Below, piece by piece: positions 42,359 to 51,623 of a stretch of DNA of 64,000 nt. Under the pieces are notes generated by a model. The model did no database searches, was not told the DNA's origin, and was given only the letters and a program-made list of their open reading frames with translations. Positions within the stretch are counted from its first letter, which is position 1, and each line of letters starts with the position of its first letter. The stretch is from an uncultured Desulfobacterales bacterium (GTDB lineage Bacteria; Desulfobacterota; Desulfobulbia; Desulfobulbales; Desulfocapsaceae), in contig CALGIJ010000019.1 in the NCBI GenBank assembly GCA_937915545.1, positions 434,001 through 498,000 of the forward strand. Direction: 5' to 3'. Both the position numbers and the translations under genes were made by a program.

Positions 42359-43129
42359 ATGAACGAATATCCTACCTATACGTTCGATCGCCTCGCCTCG
42401 AGCAACACTACACTCTGGAGGTTGGCCGAAGAAGGCGCAGTCCATGGTACAGCGGTGATCGCTCTCGAACAGAGCGCTGGCCGGGGGCGGCTAGGCAAAT
42501 CCTGGCTGGGCACTGGCGACAAAGGGCTTTACTGCTCGATACTCGTCCGCCCCAGGCTCAGTCCCGAAACCTATCCGCAGCTGACTCTTGCCAGTGGCCT
42601 GGCGGTAGCCCTTGCCCTGGAAGCGTTGACCGGTCTCTCATGCCAGCTGAAGTGGCCCAACGATGTCTATGTGTGCGGCAGAAAGTGCGGCGGTATTCTT
42701 ACCGAAGCTTCGCCGGGCAGCCGAGAGGAGCAAAAGCGTTTTGCAGTGATCGGCGTCGGGCTCAATGTCAATGCTGAAGCTGAGGACTTCTCTGCCGAGT
42801 TGATCGACAAAGCTACCTCCCTCTTTCTCCAAAGTGGCAAGGTCTATGATCGTTCTGTGGTGTTCGAACAGGTGCGCAGAGCGATCCTTGAACAGGTGGA
42901 GCGCCTGGTTGCTCAGGGCCTGGGCTCGATTCTCACTGACTGGCGGGAGAGAGATTTTCTCCTTGGCAAAGAAACGACGTGGCTGGCTTGTGATGGCAAG
43001 ATCGTCACCGGTATTGCCTTGGGACCTGACGACCAGGGACAGTTGCAGGTGCGTGATCGGCAGGGCAATGTGCACGCGGTGCTTTCGGGGGATGTGCGAC
43101 TCGCTGCAAAAGGAGAGTCCCCCCGCTAG
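42359..43129 (+). CDS. birA: Biotin--[acetyl-CoA-carboxylase] ligase, catalytic domain only
   Basis: The 256-residue enzyme attaches biotin to carboxylase carrier protein. Motifs are ALEQSAGRGRLGKSW (biotin-binding), LKWPNDVYV, GRKCGGILTE and VIGVGLNVN. The N-terminal helix-turn-helix of the BirA repressor type is absent, so it is the monofunctional form. The ATG at 42359 lies directly after the T-run of the dsr terminator and has no Shine-Dalgarno sequence, which makes its expression unclear; the only in-frame start upstream is a GTG inside the terminator stem. Confidence 0.9.
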   Translation: MNEYPTYTFDRLASSNTTLWRLAEEGAVHGTAVIALEQSAGRGRLGKSWLGTGDKGLYCSILVRPRLSPETYPQLTLASGLAVALALEALTGLSCQLKWPNDVYVCGRKCGGILTEASPGSREEQKRFAVIGVGLNVNAEAEDFSAELIDKATSLFLQSGKVYDRSVVFEQVRRAILEQVERLVAQGLGSILTDWRERDFLLGKETTWLACDGKIVTGIALGPDDQGQLQVRDRQGNVHAVLSGDVRLAAKGESPR

Positions 43130-43159
43130 GGCGATGTGTCATCGCCACAGAGCGGGGGG
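43119..43159. terminator. Bidirectional hairpin between birA and ahcY
   Basis: A 9-bp stem (43119-43127 with 43151-43159) encloses an inner GCGATG/CATCGC stem (43131-43145). It overlaps the birA stop codon and lies between convergent genes. No T-run. Confidence 0.5.
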
Positions 43160-43187
43160 AGGGGTCAGGCGATTGCTGACTCCGCCA

Positions 43188-44486
43188 TCAATAGCGGTAG
43201 TAGTGCGGTTTGAAGGGACCCTCCACCGAGACGCCGATGTAGTCGGCCTGCTCCTGGGACAGACGGGTCAGGTTGGCTCCGATCTTTTTGAGATGCATTC
43301 TCGCAACCATCTCGTCGAGATGCTTGGGCAGAAAGTAGACTTTCTTCTCGTAGCTGCTGCCATTCTGCCACAGTTCTATCTGGGCGAGGACCTGATTGCT
43401 GAAGGAGTTGCTCATCACGAAGCTGGGGTGGCCGGTGGCGCAGCCGAGATTGACCAGGCGGCCCTCGGCGAGGATGATGATACGCTTGCCGTCAGGGAAG
43501 ATGACATGATCCACTTGGGGCTTGATGTTCTCCCACGGCAGGGAGCGAATGGCGGCAATGTCTATCTCCGAATCGAAATGCCCAATATTGCAGACAATAG
43601 CCTGGTCGGGCATCTTTTCCATGTGGTCTCTGGTAATCACCCTCAAGTTCCCGGTGCAGGTGACGAAGATGTTGCCGATGGCCGCCACGTCTTCCATGGT
43701 GACTACGCGATACCCTTCCATGGCCGCCTGCAGGGCGCAGATCGGGTCGATCTCGGTGACATACACCGTCGCCCCCATGCCGCGCAGCGCCTGGGCACAA
43801 CCCTTGCCGACATCACCGTAGCCGATGACCACAGCGTTCTTGCCGGCAATCATCACGTCGGTGGCCCTCTTGATGCCGTCAATGAGCGATTCGCGGCAGC
43901 CGTAGAGGTTGTCAAACTTTGACTTGGTCACCGAGTCGTTGACGTTGAATGCCGGACAAGCCAGCGTGCCGGCCTTGGCCATCTCGTTAAGGCGGTGCAC
44001 CCCGGTGGTGGTTTCTTCGCTGATGCCGCGGATGTTGGCGAGTTCCTGGTGGTATTTTTCGTGAAGTACCAGGGTGAGGTCACCACCATCGTCGAGAACG
44101 AGGTTGGGTCTCCAGCCGTTCGGTCCAAATATGGTCTGGTCGATACACCACCAGAACTCCTCTTCTGTCTCCCCCTTCCAGGCAAAGGTGGGAATGCCTG
44201 CCGCAGCGACCGCGGCCGCGGCATGATCCTGGGTCGAGAAGATGTTGCAACTCGACCAGCGCAGTTCCGCACCCAGTTCCACCAGGGTTTCCATGAGTAC
44301 TGCGGTTTGGATGGTCATGTGCAGGCAACCGGCAATACGAGCGCCTTTGAGGGGCTGTCGGTCGCGGTATTCCTGGCGCAGGGCCATCAGACCGGGCATT
44401 TCGGTCTCGGCAATGGCGATTTCCTTGCGGCCCCAGGCGGCGAGGGACAGATCGGCAACTTTGAAATCGTTGGGTGAGCTAGTCAT
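43188..44486 (-). CDS. ahcY: Adenosylhomocysteinase
   Basis: The 432-residue NAD-dependent enzyme splits S-adenosylhomocysteine into adenosine and homocysteine. Motifs include LTVQ-like MTIQTAVLMETLVELGAEL, SCNIFSTQDHAAAAVAA, NVNDSVTKSKFDNLYGC, the NAD-binding GYGDVGKGCAQALRG and the C-terminal KPHYYRY. Length and ends are standard. It follows metK in the same direction by 125 bases; together they regenerate and recycle the methyl donor. The gap holds a perfect 10-bp GC-rich hairpin (see separate entry). Confidence 0.97.
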   Translation of the reverse strand: MTSSPNDFKVADLSLAAWGRKEIAIAETEMPGLMALRQEYRDRQPLKGARIAGCLHMTIQTAVLMETLVELGAELRWSSCNIFSTQDHAAAAVAAAGIPTFAWKGETEEEFWWCIDQTIFGPNGWRPNLVLDDGGDLTLVLHEKYHQELANIRGISEETTTGVHRLNEMAKAGTLACPAFNVNDSVTKSKFDNLYGCRESLIDGIKRATDVMIAGKNAVVIGYGDVGKGCAQALRGMGATVYVTEIDPICALQAAMEGYRVVTMEDVAAIGNIFVTCTGNLRVITRDHMEKMPDQAIVCNIGHFDSEIDIAAIRSLPWENIKPQVDHVIFPDGKRIIILAEGRLVNLGCATGHPSFVMSNSFSNQVLAQIELWQNGSSYEKKVYFLPKHLDEMVARMHLKKIGANLTRLSQEQADYIGVSVEGPFKPHYYRY

Positions 44487-44559
44487 TGGAGCGATATCCT
44501 TGTTGAACGTTGCGAAAATGAAGGGGTCGCCACGGAGAGCGACAGCTGTAAGGAGCAGT

Positions 44560-44585
44560 CCGCCGTGCCGGGTCGGGCACGGCGG
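44560..44585 (-). repeat. GC-rich hairpin between metK and ahcY
   Basis: CCGCCGTGCC (44560-44569) and its complement (44576-44585) form a perfect 10-bp stem with a six-base loop. On the minus strand a second stem GTCGC/GCGAC lies between it and ahcY. It may be a weak terminator for metK or part of an ahcY leader; I did not recognise the SAH-riboswitch core. Confidence 0.5.
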
Positions 44586-44611
44586 CAGGGATACGGAGCA
44601 GAAAAAAAGGG

Positions 44612-45778
<1,167 letters not shown>

Positions 45779-45904
45779 GACTCACCGTAGTATGAAATAG
45801 GAGTAACGGAATCCCTGCCCAAGAGGCGATGCGACAAAGCAGGTGATGGCTGACGGGGAGCCTTGGAAAGGCGCCCGAGGTTGAAAGTGCAATCTTCCTT
45901 TATA
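45779..45904 (-). promoter_or_regulatory. metK leader with hairpins
   Basis: On the minus strand a TATAAA -10-like element (45899-45904) precedes a leader that contains a stem GGGxGCCTT/AAGGCxCCC around TCC (45856-45876) and a longer-range CCTGC/GCAGG pairing closer to the gene. No clear SAM-I, SAM-II or SAH riboswitch core was found. Confidence 0.35.
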
Positions 45905-46011
45905 CACCAGTTCTTTCTGTATGAAACAAAAAAATGACGGTTTCTTCGCATTTTTTAGGGGTCAAAGGAGATTGCCGACGGGGGGACGGGAAATTCTGCC
46001 GAGACAAGCCC

Positions 46012-46040
46012 TTGCAAGTGGGCCGGAGCGTGGGTATCAT
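46012..46040 (+). promoter_or_regulatory. Candidate promoter for kdsD
   Basis: TTGCAA (46012-46017) and TATCAT (46035-46040) are 17 bases apart. The leader of about 80 bases contains a TGCCTC/GAGGCA hairpin. Confidence 0.5.
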
Positions 46041-46125
46041 AGGCCTCGCAAATTTGCCAGCTAGCGCGAGAGCCACGTGCCTCCATGGAATGAGGCAGAA
46101 TTTACCAGAACAGAGGATGTGAACG

Positions 46126-47097
46126 ATGTCCATCGAGGCGGCCAGGGAAGTGCTTCGTATAGAGGAAGAGGGCTTGGCGGCGATCCGTGCCCGGATCGGC
46201 GAGGATTTTCTCAAGGCGGTCGATTTGATCCTCGGCGGGCCGGGGCGGGTGGTCATCACCGGTATCGGCAAGTCGGGAATCGTCGGTCAGAAGATCGCCG
46301 CCACGATGAACAGTACTGGCACCCCTTCCTTCTTCCTGCACCCGGTGGAGGCAATGCATGGCGATCTGGGCATGGTCATGCCCGGTGACGTCATCCTCGC
46401 CATCTCCTACTCCGGGGAGACCACGGAACTCAACGGACTCCTGCAGACCCTGAGGCGACGTGGCAACCGCATCATCGCCATGACCGGGGAGATGCGCTCC
46501 TCCCTGGCCTATGTCGCCGATGTCGTCCTCGACATCAAGGTGCCGCGCGAGGCATGTCCACTGGGGCTGGCGCCTACGGCGAGCACCACCGCGACTCTGG
46601 CTATGGGTGACGCCCTGGCGGTGGTTCTCCTCAACCGCAAGCAGTTTCAGGAGGAGGACTTTCGTTTCAACCACCCCGGAGGAAGCCTCGGGCAGCGGCT
46701 GAAGGTGCGGGTCACCGAGGTTATGCTCACCGGGAGCAATATCCCCGCCATCGCACCCCAAGCCTCCGCCGCCGAGGCCATCAGGGTGCTCAACGAGAAG
46801 AACATGGGGGCGGTACTGGTGGTCGACGCCGAAGAGAAAGTTCTGGGGATTGTCACCGATGGCGATATTCGCCGCGCGGTGGTGGGGGGCGAGGATATCG
46901 AGCGGCTGACCGCAGCTGAACTGATGACCGCCAACCCCATCTGCATCGACGAGTCGCATCTCGCCGCGGACGCTTTGAGCATCATGCAGAGCCACGAGAT
47001 CACCGCCCTGCCTATCGTCGATGGCGACCGACACATGCTCGGTCTGCTCCATCTACACAACCTCCTCGGCAAAGGGGAGTTTCGCTTCCTCGTCTGA
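46126..47097 (+). CDS. kdsD: Arabinose-5-phosphate isomerase KdsD
   Basis: The 323-residue protein has an N-terminal SIS domain (ITGIGKSGIVGQKIAATMNSTG, here abbreviated by its ends; ISYSGETTEL; CPLGLAPTASTTATLAMGD) and two C-terminal CBS domains (about 205-320). It converts ribulose 5-phosphate to arabinose 5-phosphate, the first step to the LPS sugar Kdo. This fits a Gram-negative outer membrane. CAGAGGATG lies upstream of the ATG. The gene is convergent with the E2-like gene, only 23 bases away. Confidence 0.94.
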   Translation: MSIEAAREVLRIEEEGLAAIRARIGEDFLKAVDLILGGPGRVVITGIGKSGIVGQKIAATMNSTGTPSFFLHPVEAMHGDLGMVMPGDVILAISYSGETTELNGLLQTLRRRGNRIIAMTGEMRSSLAYVADVVLDIKVPREACPLGLAPTASTTATLAMGDALAVVLLNRKQFQEEDFRFNHPGGSLGQRLKVRVTEVMLTGSNIPAIAPQASAAEAIRVLNEKNMGAVLVVDAEEKVLGIVTDGDIRRAVVGGEDIERLTAAELMTANPICIDESHLAADALSIMQSHEITALPIVDGDRHMLGLLHLHNLLGKGEFRFLV

Positions 47098-47120
47098 AAG
47101 GCCGTCTGCCGGAGGCCGCT

Positions 47121-49631
47121 TTACTGGGCTTCCGAGTGGAAGGCCCAACTGCTGGCGTTCTTGTCGTAGGCGTAGAACATCACCAGGGTCAGCGGGCGGC
47201 CTGGACCGGTTTCCTGGCACTGCATTTTGAAAATCAACTTGCCATCGGCTTCCTTGACGTAGAAGATCTGCACATTGGTGAGGTTTTCGGCGACTACGGC
47301 AGGATAGTTCTGCTGGAAGAGCTTGCGGAAGTTATCACGCAGGTAGCGCTCCCGTTCGTTGAGGTAGATTTTCCGCTCCAGGGCTTCGATCGAGGCGAGA
47401 CTCGATTTTTTGACTTCGGCAAATTCTTCCTCACCGACAAAGCCGCTATTGTTCAAGGTTGCCACCAGTTGGCGGTGGATGTTTCGGGCGGCGACCGGAT
47501 CTTTCTGGTCCATTTCGGCGCTCTGCGCTGCCTGACGGTCCCTGATGACCATGGTTTGCAGGATGATGCGGTCGATTCGCCGTCTGGTAAACTGGGCATC
47601 CACCTGCTTGAGTGTTTCGAGATGCGAGCTGAGTATCGTGCCGGCTTTGTTGTATTCGGCGATGGCCGCTTCCCAGTTGCCGGAGGCAAAGGCTTTGTTG
47701 CCCATATCGATGGCGGCGTAGAGTTCGGCGCGGGCGATGTTTTCTTTAAGCTCGGCCAGGGTTTCGCGGGAGGCGAGTCTGTTTTCTTCTGCGGTTGGCA
47801 GGACGGATTTGTAGGTGTTGATGGCACTCCGCCAGTCGGCCTTGGAGAAAAACTCGTCACCAAGTCTCCTGAATTCCTCGAAATTGCATTTGGCCATGGC
47901 GGCATTGAGCTCCATCTGGTGCTTTTGCCGTTCCTCCTCGGGCAGGGCTTCGAGGAGAGCCTTGGCTTTCTGCAATTCGGCAGTGGCCTCCTGCCAGCGA
48001 CTTTCGCCAATGAGGAGGTTGGCTGAGGCGAACACTTTGGCGAAGCGCAGAAAGGTGAGCCTGTCGTTGATCACCTTGACGGTTCCAGCAGTATTGGGGC
48101 CACCTTTTTCCGCCAGGGTGAGGAGTTGTCGGTAGCGGTCCTCGGCTTCGCCCCATTTCTGCTCGCTGAACATCGCCTCGGCTTCCTTGCGCAGCTTGTT
48201 GAAGGCGATGAGGGTTTCGGCCTCTTTTCGGGGCAGGTATTTCCCTTCGACGAGGATGTTGCCGGCCAGACCCTGCGTCAAGGTCTCAGAGTCCAGCACG
48301 TCCTTGATGCTCTTGGCTAGCTCTGCGCTTTTGTCGTTGTTAAGAAAGAGCATCGGCTTCGATTTGCGCAGGGCACTCTCGCAAAGCCCCTTCGCCTCCT
48401 CGAAGCGCTGTGCGTCAATCTCGCTACGGCAGCGCGTCAACTCTTCCTCAGCGGTCTTCAGGGTTCTGGCGTCATAGAAGTTTACTGCCAGGTAGCTGCC
48501 AGCGGCAACGGCAGCGAGTCCGCCGAGAGCGAGGACGAGGGCCTTTGTCCCGAAACGTTGTGAGGGCACCTTGGCCACGGGGGCAGAAGGCTTGCCGGGA
48601 AGGTTGCGTTTGGTGCCGTTATTCCTGTTACCCTTCAGTGGGGGCGGCGGCTCCCCGTCAGTTTCGATTTCGGCCAGTTCGGGGGAGGATAACCGCTGCG
48701 GGGATTCGGCGCTGTCCTTCTTCAGCAGCGCCAGAGATTCCTCGGTGCGGCGCTGGTCGTTGTCAAGTCCGGGATAGTCGCTGGCGATGGTGCCAACCTC
48801 AGCGTAGAGGCGGGAGGCATTTTTGAGGTTACCGGCGTCTTCGACGGTCCTGGCGGATCGATACAGTTCTTCGGCCCGACCTATCTCAGCGCTGCAGCGT
48901 GTGAAGAGTTCCTGTGCCTCGCTGGAGCGTGGCGGGTGATCGGCGAAATGCTGACGCAGCTTGAAATACTTCTTGCGTCCGTGGAGAAGCTGCAGGTAGG
49001 AGAGATCTTCTGCCGCAGGAACTTCGGCTTTCGGGCTGCCGCTACTGCTGGTGGGGGACTTGCCGACTGGCGTGCCGTCGAGTGACAACAGGTCGAAATC
49101 GCTGGCGAGATCGTCGTCTTCAATGGTGTCGATTTGCGACAACCCCTTCTCCGCGGCACTCTCGGCTGGCGAGACGGGCTGCCAGGAAATGTTTGCCAGG
49201 GGAAAGAGGTGGCGATGCTCTCCATACCACTTGGCCGCTTCTTCGTTGAACGCATTGTCGGTGGAATAGATCTCGCCGTTGATCAGTCGGCCGAGATGGA
49301 TGACGAGTTCGGCGATCTCGCTCCCAGGCTGCCAGAAATCCCCCAGACACACCGCTGCCGGGTCGAAGTCGGGATGGAAGATATCCGTTTTCGGCTTGCA
49401 ACTGGGGGGGAAATGTGGGAAACCGAAAGGTATGGTCAGTTCGACCCTATGCTCATCGGCCAGTCTCGGCTCACCCCGTCCGGTTCTGCAATACCCCGCG
49501 ATGGTGTAGGTTATTTCGTACTGCTCCGGCGGGTCTCCCTTGCTGGGGCTGATTGAAATGGCGGGGTGGTTGTGGAATGAGCTGAGAATCTTGCGATGGA
49601 TTTCACCGAGCTGATCAGGGGAGACCGACAT
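47121..49631 (-). CDS. Membrane protein with N-terminal E2 (ubiquitin-conjugating-enzyme)-like domain and helical repeats
   Basis: The 836-residue product is not a family that I can name. Residues about 10-140 read like a UBC/E2 fold: IPFGFPHFPPSCKP resembles the YP-x-x-PP strand, FHPDF takes the place of HPN, and AAVCLGDFWQP puts Cys95 where E2 enzymes have the catalytic Cys, followed by a helix and NAFNEEAAKWY like the E2 LN-x-EAA segment. A low-complexity linker with a helical segment follows, then a single membrane helix (about 360-383, ALVLALGGLAAVAAGSYLAV), then about 430 residues of TPR-like helices with Trp/Ala-rich repeats and a short C-terminal strand domain. The predicted topology puts the E2-like part in the cytoplasm. 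AGGAAG lies before the ATG. No E1-like, JAB or ubiquitin-like gene is nearby. Confidence 0.7.
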   Translation of the reverse strand: MSVSPDQLGEIHRKILSSFHNHPAISISPSKGDPPEQYEITYTIAGYCRTGRGEPRLADEHRVELTIPFGFPHFPPSCKPKTDIFHPDFDPAAVCLGDFWQPGSEIAELVIHLGRLINGEIYSTDNAFNEEAAKWYGEHRHLFPLANISWQPVSPAESAAEKGLSQIDTIEDDDLASDFDLLSLDGTPVGKSPTSSSGSPKAEVPAAEDLSYLQLLHGRKKYFKLRQHFADHPPRSSEAQELFTRCSAEIGRAEELYRSARTVEDAGNLKNASRLYAEVGTIASDYPGLDNDQRRTEESLALLKKDSAESPQRLSSPELAEIETDGEPPPPLKGNRNNGTKRNLPGKPSAPVAKVPSQRFGTKALVLALGGLAAVAAGSYLAVNFYDARTLKTAEEELTRCRSEIDAQRFEEAKGLCESALRKSKPMLFLNNDKSAELAKSIKDVLDSETLTQGLAGNILVEGKYLPRKEAETLIAFNKLRKEAEAMFSEQKWGEAEDRYRQLLTLAEKGGPNTAGTVKVINDRLTFLRFAKVFASANLLIGESRWQEATAELQKAKALLEALPEEERQKHQMELNAAMAKCNFEEFRRLGDEFFSKADWRSAINTYKSVLPTAEENRLASRETLAELKENIARAELYAAIDMGNKAFASGNWEAAIAEYNKAGTILSSHLETLKQVDAQFTRRRIDRIILQTMVIRDRQAAQSAEMDQKDPVAARNIHRQLVATLNNSGFVGEEEFAEVKKSSLASIEALERKIYLNERERYLRDNFRKLFQQNYPAVVAENLTNVQIFYVKEADGKLIFKMQCQETGPGRPLTLVMFYAYDKNASSWAFHSEAQ

Positions 49632-49695
49632 AGCCTATCGCTTCCTCGAGGGTTGACGGAGGGGATGATTTTTCTGAGTATATCAGCTCATCTGT

Positions 49696-49737
49696 TCATG
49701 ACAATGGATTTTTCAAGGAGTATTGCATTTGTCATGA
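49696..49737. promoter_or_regulatory. Pair of TCATGA-centred palindromic sites in divergent promoter
   Basis: TCATGACAA (49696-49704) is repeated in inverted orientation as TTGTCATGA (49729-49737), 9 of 9 bases, with 24 bases between. Each is close to the palindrome TTGTCATGACAA, and their centres are 36 bases apart. They lie between the E2-like gene and the cNMP-binding gene and may be an operator pair. Confidence 0.4.
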
Positions 49738-49808
49738 TGTGACGTTTGCGGCCGGTGGCAGTCGGCCTCCCGCCCGGCAACCCTTCTTTCGCTTTCTGCC
49801 TGTTGACA

Positions 49809-50882
49809 ATGAACATGCTGCACGCTGTTTTTCATATCGTCGCTGAAAAGAACTGCCCGCTGTACCGCCAGGGGGAGCGTCTTCTGCTCTCCGAGAAGAC
49901 CCTCGCCTGCCCGGAGGGCAAGGAGGTCTGTCTCATCCTCGTACGAGACATGACCCAGCTGCTGTTTCGTTTTTTGCAGAAGCAACCTCAGAGCCTCGAA
50001 GAGTACAGCCATGAAGTCTATAATTGCAGCGGTTGTCGCGGTCTGATCAAGTTCGCCTTGTTGCCCGCCGAAGAACGTGGCGCAGCGGGGGCGGGGGAGG
50101 GACCGGCGGCGACCCTCGCCTCCAGGGCGAGGTCACAGGTTGACCCGATGCTGAAGGACAATCCGCTGCTTCGTCTCCTGTCGGCGACGGAATGTGAGGC
50201 TCTGCTTGGCGAGACGCAGGAGATCGCCGTTGACAGCGGAGCGGTGCTCATCCGCAAGGGGGAGAAGAATCTCAATCTCTATATTCTCCTTTCCGGGCAA
50301 CTGCGTGTGGAGGATGTCGGCGTTCATCTGGCCACCCTGCGGCCGGGGGAGATCTGCGGCGAGATGAGCTACCTTGGTGCCGATCTCGCGGTTTCCACCG
50401 TTGTCGTCACCGAGCGTGCCAGGGTGTTGGCCGTTCCCGGAGACGTTTTCGGGAAGTTGCTCGGCCATAATCCGGCGGTGCAAACGTTCATGGCTCAGCT
50501 CCTGGCCCTGCGTCTGCGCCAGACCAACGAGGCCAAGGCCCAGGCTTTCGCTTCGTGCATGAGTGGCCGTATCGATGAGATCGCCCCGGCGGAACTCTTC
50601 CAGATCTTTCATATGCACCAGAAAACAGGAGTGCTGACCCTGGATTTTTCCGGGAGGAGCGGTAAGGTTTCCTTTCGTCAGGGGTGCATTATCAACGCCG
50701 AATTCGGTGAGCTGCGCAACGAGGAGGCGATCTTCAAGGTCCTCGCTGAACGACGGGGCCTTTACCGCTTCACCACCGGGCTCTCCCCTCAGGAGATGCG
50801 GGCGGCGGAGATCGGCGACTTCATGGCCTTGCTCATGGAGGGGGTGAAGCGGGTGGACGAGGAACAGTCCCGCGGAGCTTAA
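49809..50882 (+). CDS. Cyclic-nucleotide-binding-domain protein with DUF4388/PATAN-like C-terminus
   Basis: The 357-residue protein has three parts: an N-terminal cysteine domain (about 10-95) with NCPLYRQGERLLL and YNCSGCRGLIKFA, a cNMP-binding beta-roll (about 130-250) with YILLSGQLRVED and LRPGEICGEMSYLG, and a C-terminal DUF4388/PATAN-like domain (about 258-350) with QIFHMHQKTGVLTLDF and GCIINAEFGELRNEEAIF. No DNA-binding helix-turn-helix is present. Such proteins are signal relays in Desulfobacterota and Myxococcota. No ribosome binding site is clear before 49809; an ATG two codons later is an alternative. Stop codons of this gene and the opposing HAD gene overlap. Confidence 0.8.
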   Translation: MNMLHAVFHIVAEKNCPLYRQGERLLLSEKTLACPEGKEVCLILVRDMTQLLFRFLQKQPQSLEEYSHEVYNCSGCRGLIKFALLPAEERGAAGAGEGPAATLASRARSQVDPMLKDNPLLRLLSATECEALLGETQEIAVDSGAVLIRKGEKNLNLYILLSGQLRVEDVGVHLATLRPGEICGEMSYLGADLAVSTVVVTERARVLAVPGDVFGKLLGHNPAVQTFMAQLLALRLRQTNEAKAQAFASCMSGRIDEIAPAELFQIFHMHQKTGVLTLDFSGRSGKVSFRQGCIINAEFGELRNEEAIFKVLAERRGLYRFTTGLSPQEMRAAEIGDFMALLMEGVKRVDEEQSRGA

Positions 50883-51532
50883 GGCTGCGGCGGCGTTTGG
50901 CCCAGTTCGGCGGTGGCGAGGGGCGGCAGGGCGAGGATCTCGAGGAAGCTCCGTACATGGAAGGCGGCGTTGAGGCGGTGGTTTTTAAAGGCGATCAACG
51001 GCACTCCGGCCCCGGCGGCATGTTGTTCGTCGAGGATAGAATCGCCGATGAAAATGGCTTCCTGCGGCTGGCAGCGAAAATGGTGGAGGATTTCCAGCAG
51101 AGCGTCGGGGGCTGGTTTTGGCCTGGCCACCTTGTCGGCGGTCATCACTTTTCCGAAATATTGCTCCAGTTCGAAGCGCTGCAGCAAGGGGACCATGGTG
51201 TTGGTGCGGTTGGTAGAAATGGCCAGATCGTACCGGCCATAGACGTGCTGCAGGAACGGGCGCAGGTCGGGCTCCATCTCCATGTAGGGAAGAAAGGCCG
51301 AGTAATCCCCCTGCAGGCGAAAGGAGTGCACCTCGTCGAGCCGTGGTTCGCGGTAGTGACGGAAGATGAACGCCAGCGAGTCATGGACGCTGTGCATGTG
51401 GACATATTCCTCCTCCTCGTGATTCATCGGCGGCAGGGAGAAATGCGCGAGCAAGTGGTTGTAATACATGACGTTTGCCCGGCGGGAGTCGAACATGACG
51501 CCGTCGCAGTCAAAGACGATCAGTTTCAGCAC
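50879..51532 (-). CDS. HAD-superfamily hydrolase (phosphoglycolate-phosphatase-like)
   Basis: The 217-residue protein has the HAD motifs: IVFDCDGVMFDS (motif I with the nucleophile Asp), ISTNRTNT (motif II), VARPKPAPDALLEIL (motif III Lys) and FIGDSILDEQHAAGAG (motif IV). A helical cap lies between motifs I and II. The substrate is unknown; the likeliest are phosphoglycolate or another small phosphate ester. It is downstream of the YkgJ-type gene by 91 bases and ends within four bases of the opposing cNMP-binding gene. Confidence 0.9.
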   Translation of the reverse strand: MLKLIVFDCDGVMFDSRRANVMYYNHLLAHFSLPPMNHEEEEYVHMHSVHDSLAFIFRHYREPRLDEVHSFRLQGDYSAFLPYMEMEPDLRPFLQHVYGRYDLAISTNRTNTMVPLLQRFELEQYFGKVMTADKVARPKPAPDALLEILHHFRCQPQEAIFIGDSILDEQHAAGAGVPLIAFKNHRLNAAFHVRSFLEILALPPLATAELGQTPPQP

Positions 51533-51623
51533 GGATCAAATACCTTTGCTTGAGGTTTTCCACGGGGAGTCACCGGTGGCGGTGGCTACTGCGGGGTGGG
51601 CGGACAGCATCGTGAAGAATGAT

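Noticed and set aside
45779..45904. A SAM-I, SAM-II or SAH riboswitch in front of metK or ahcY
   Set aside because: The conserved core sequences of these classes were not found; only generic hairpins are present.
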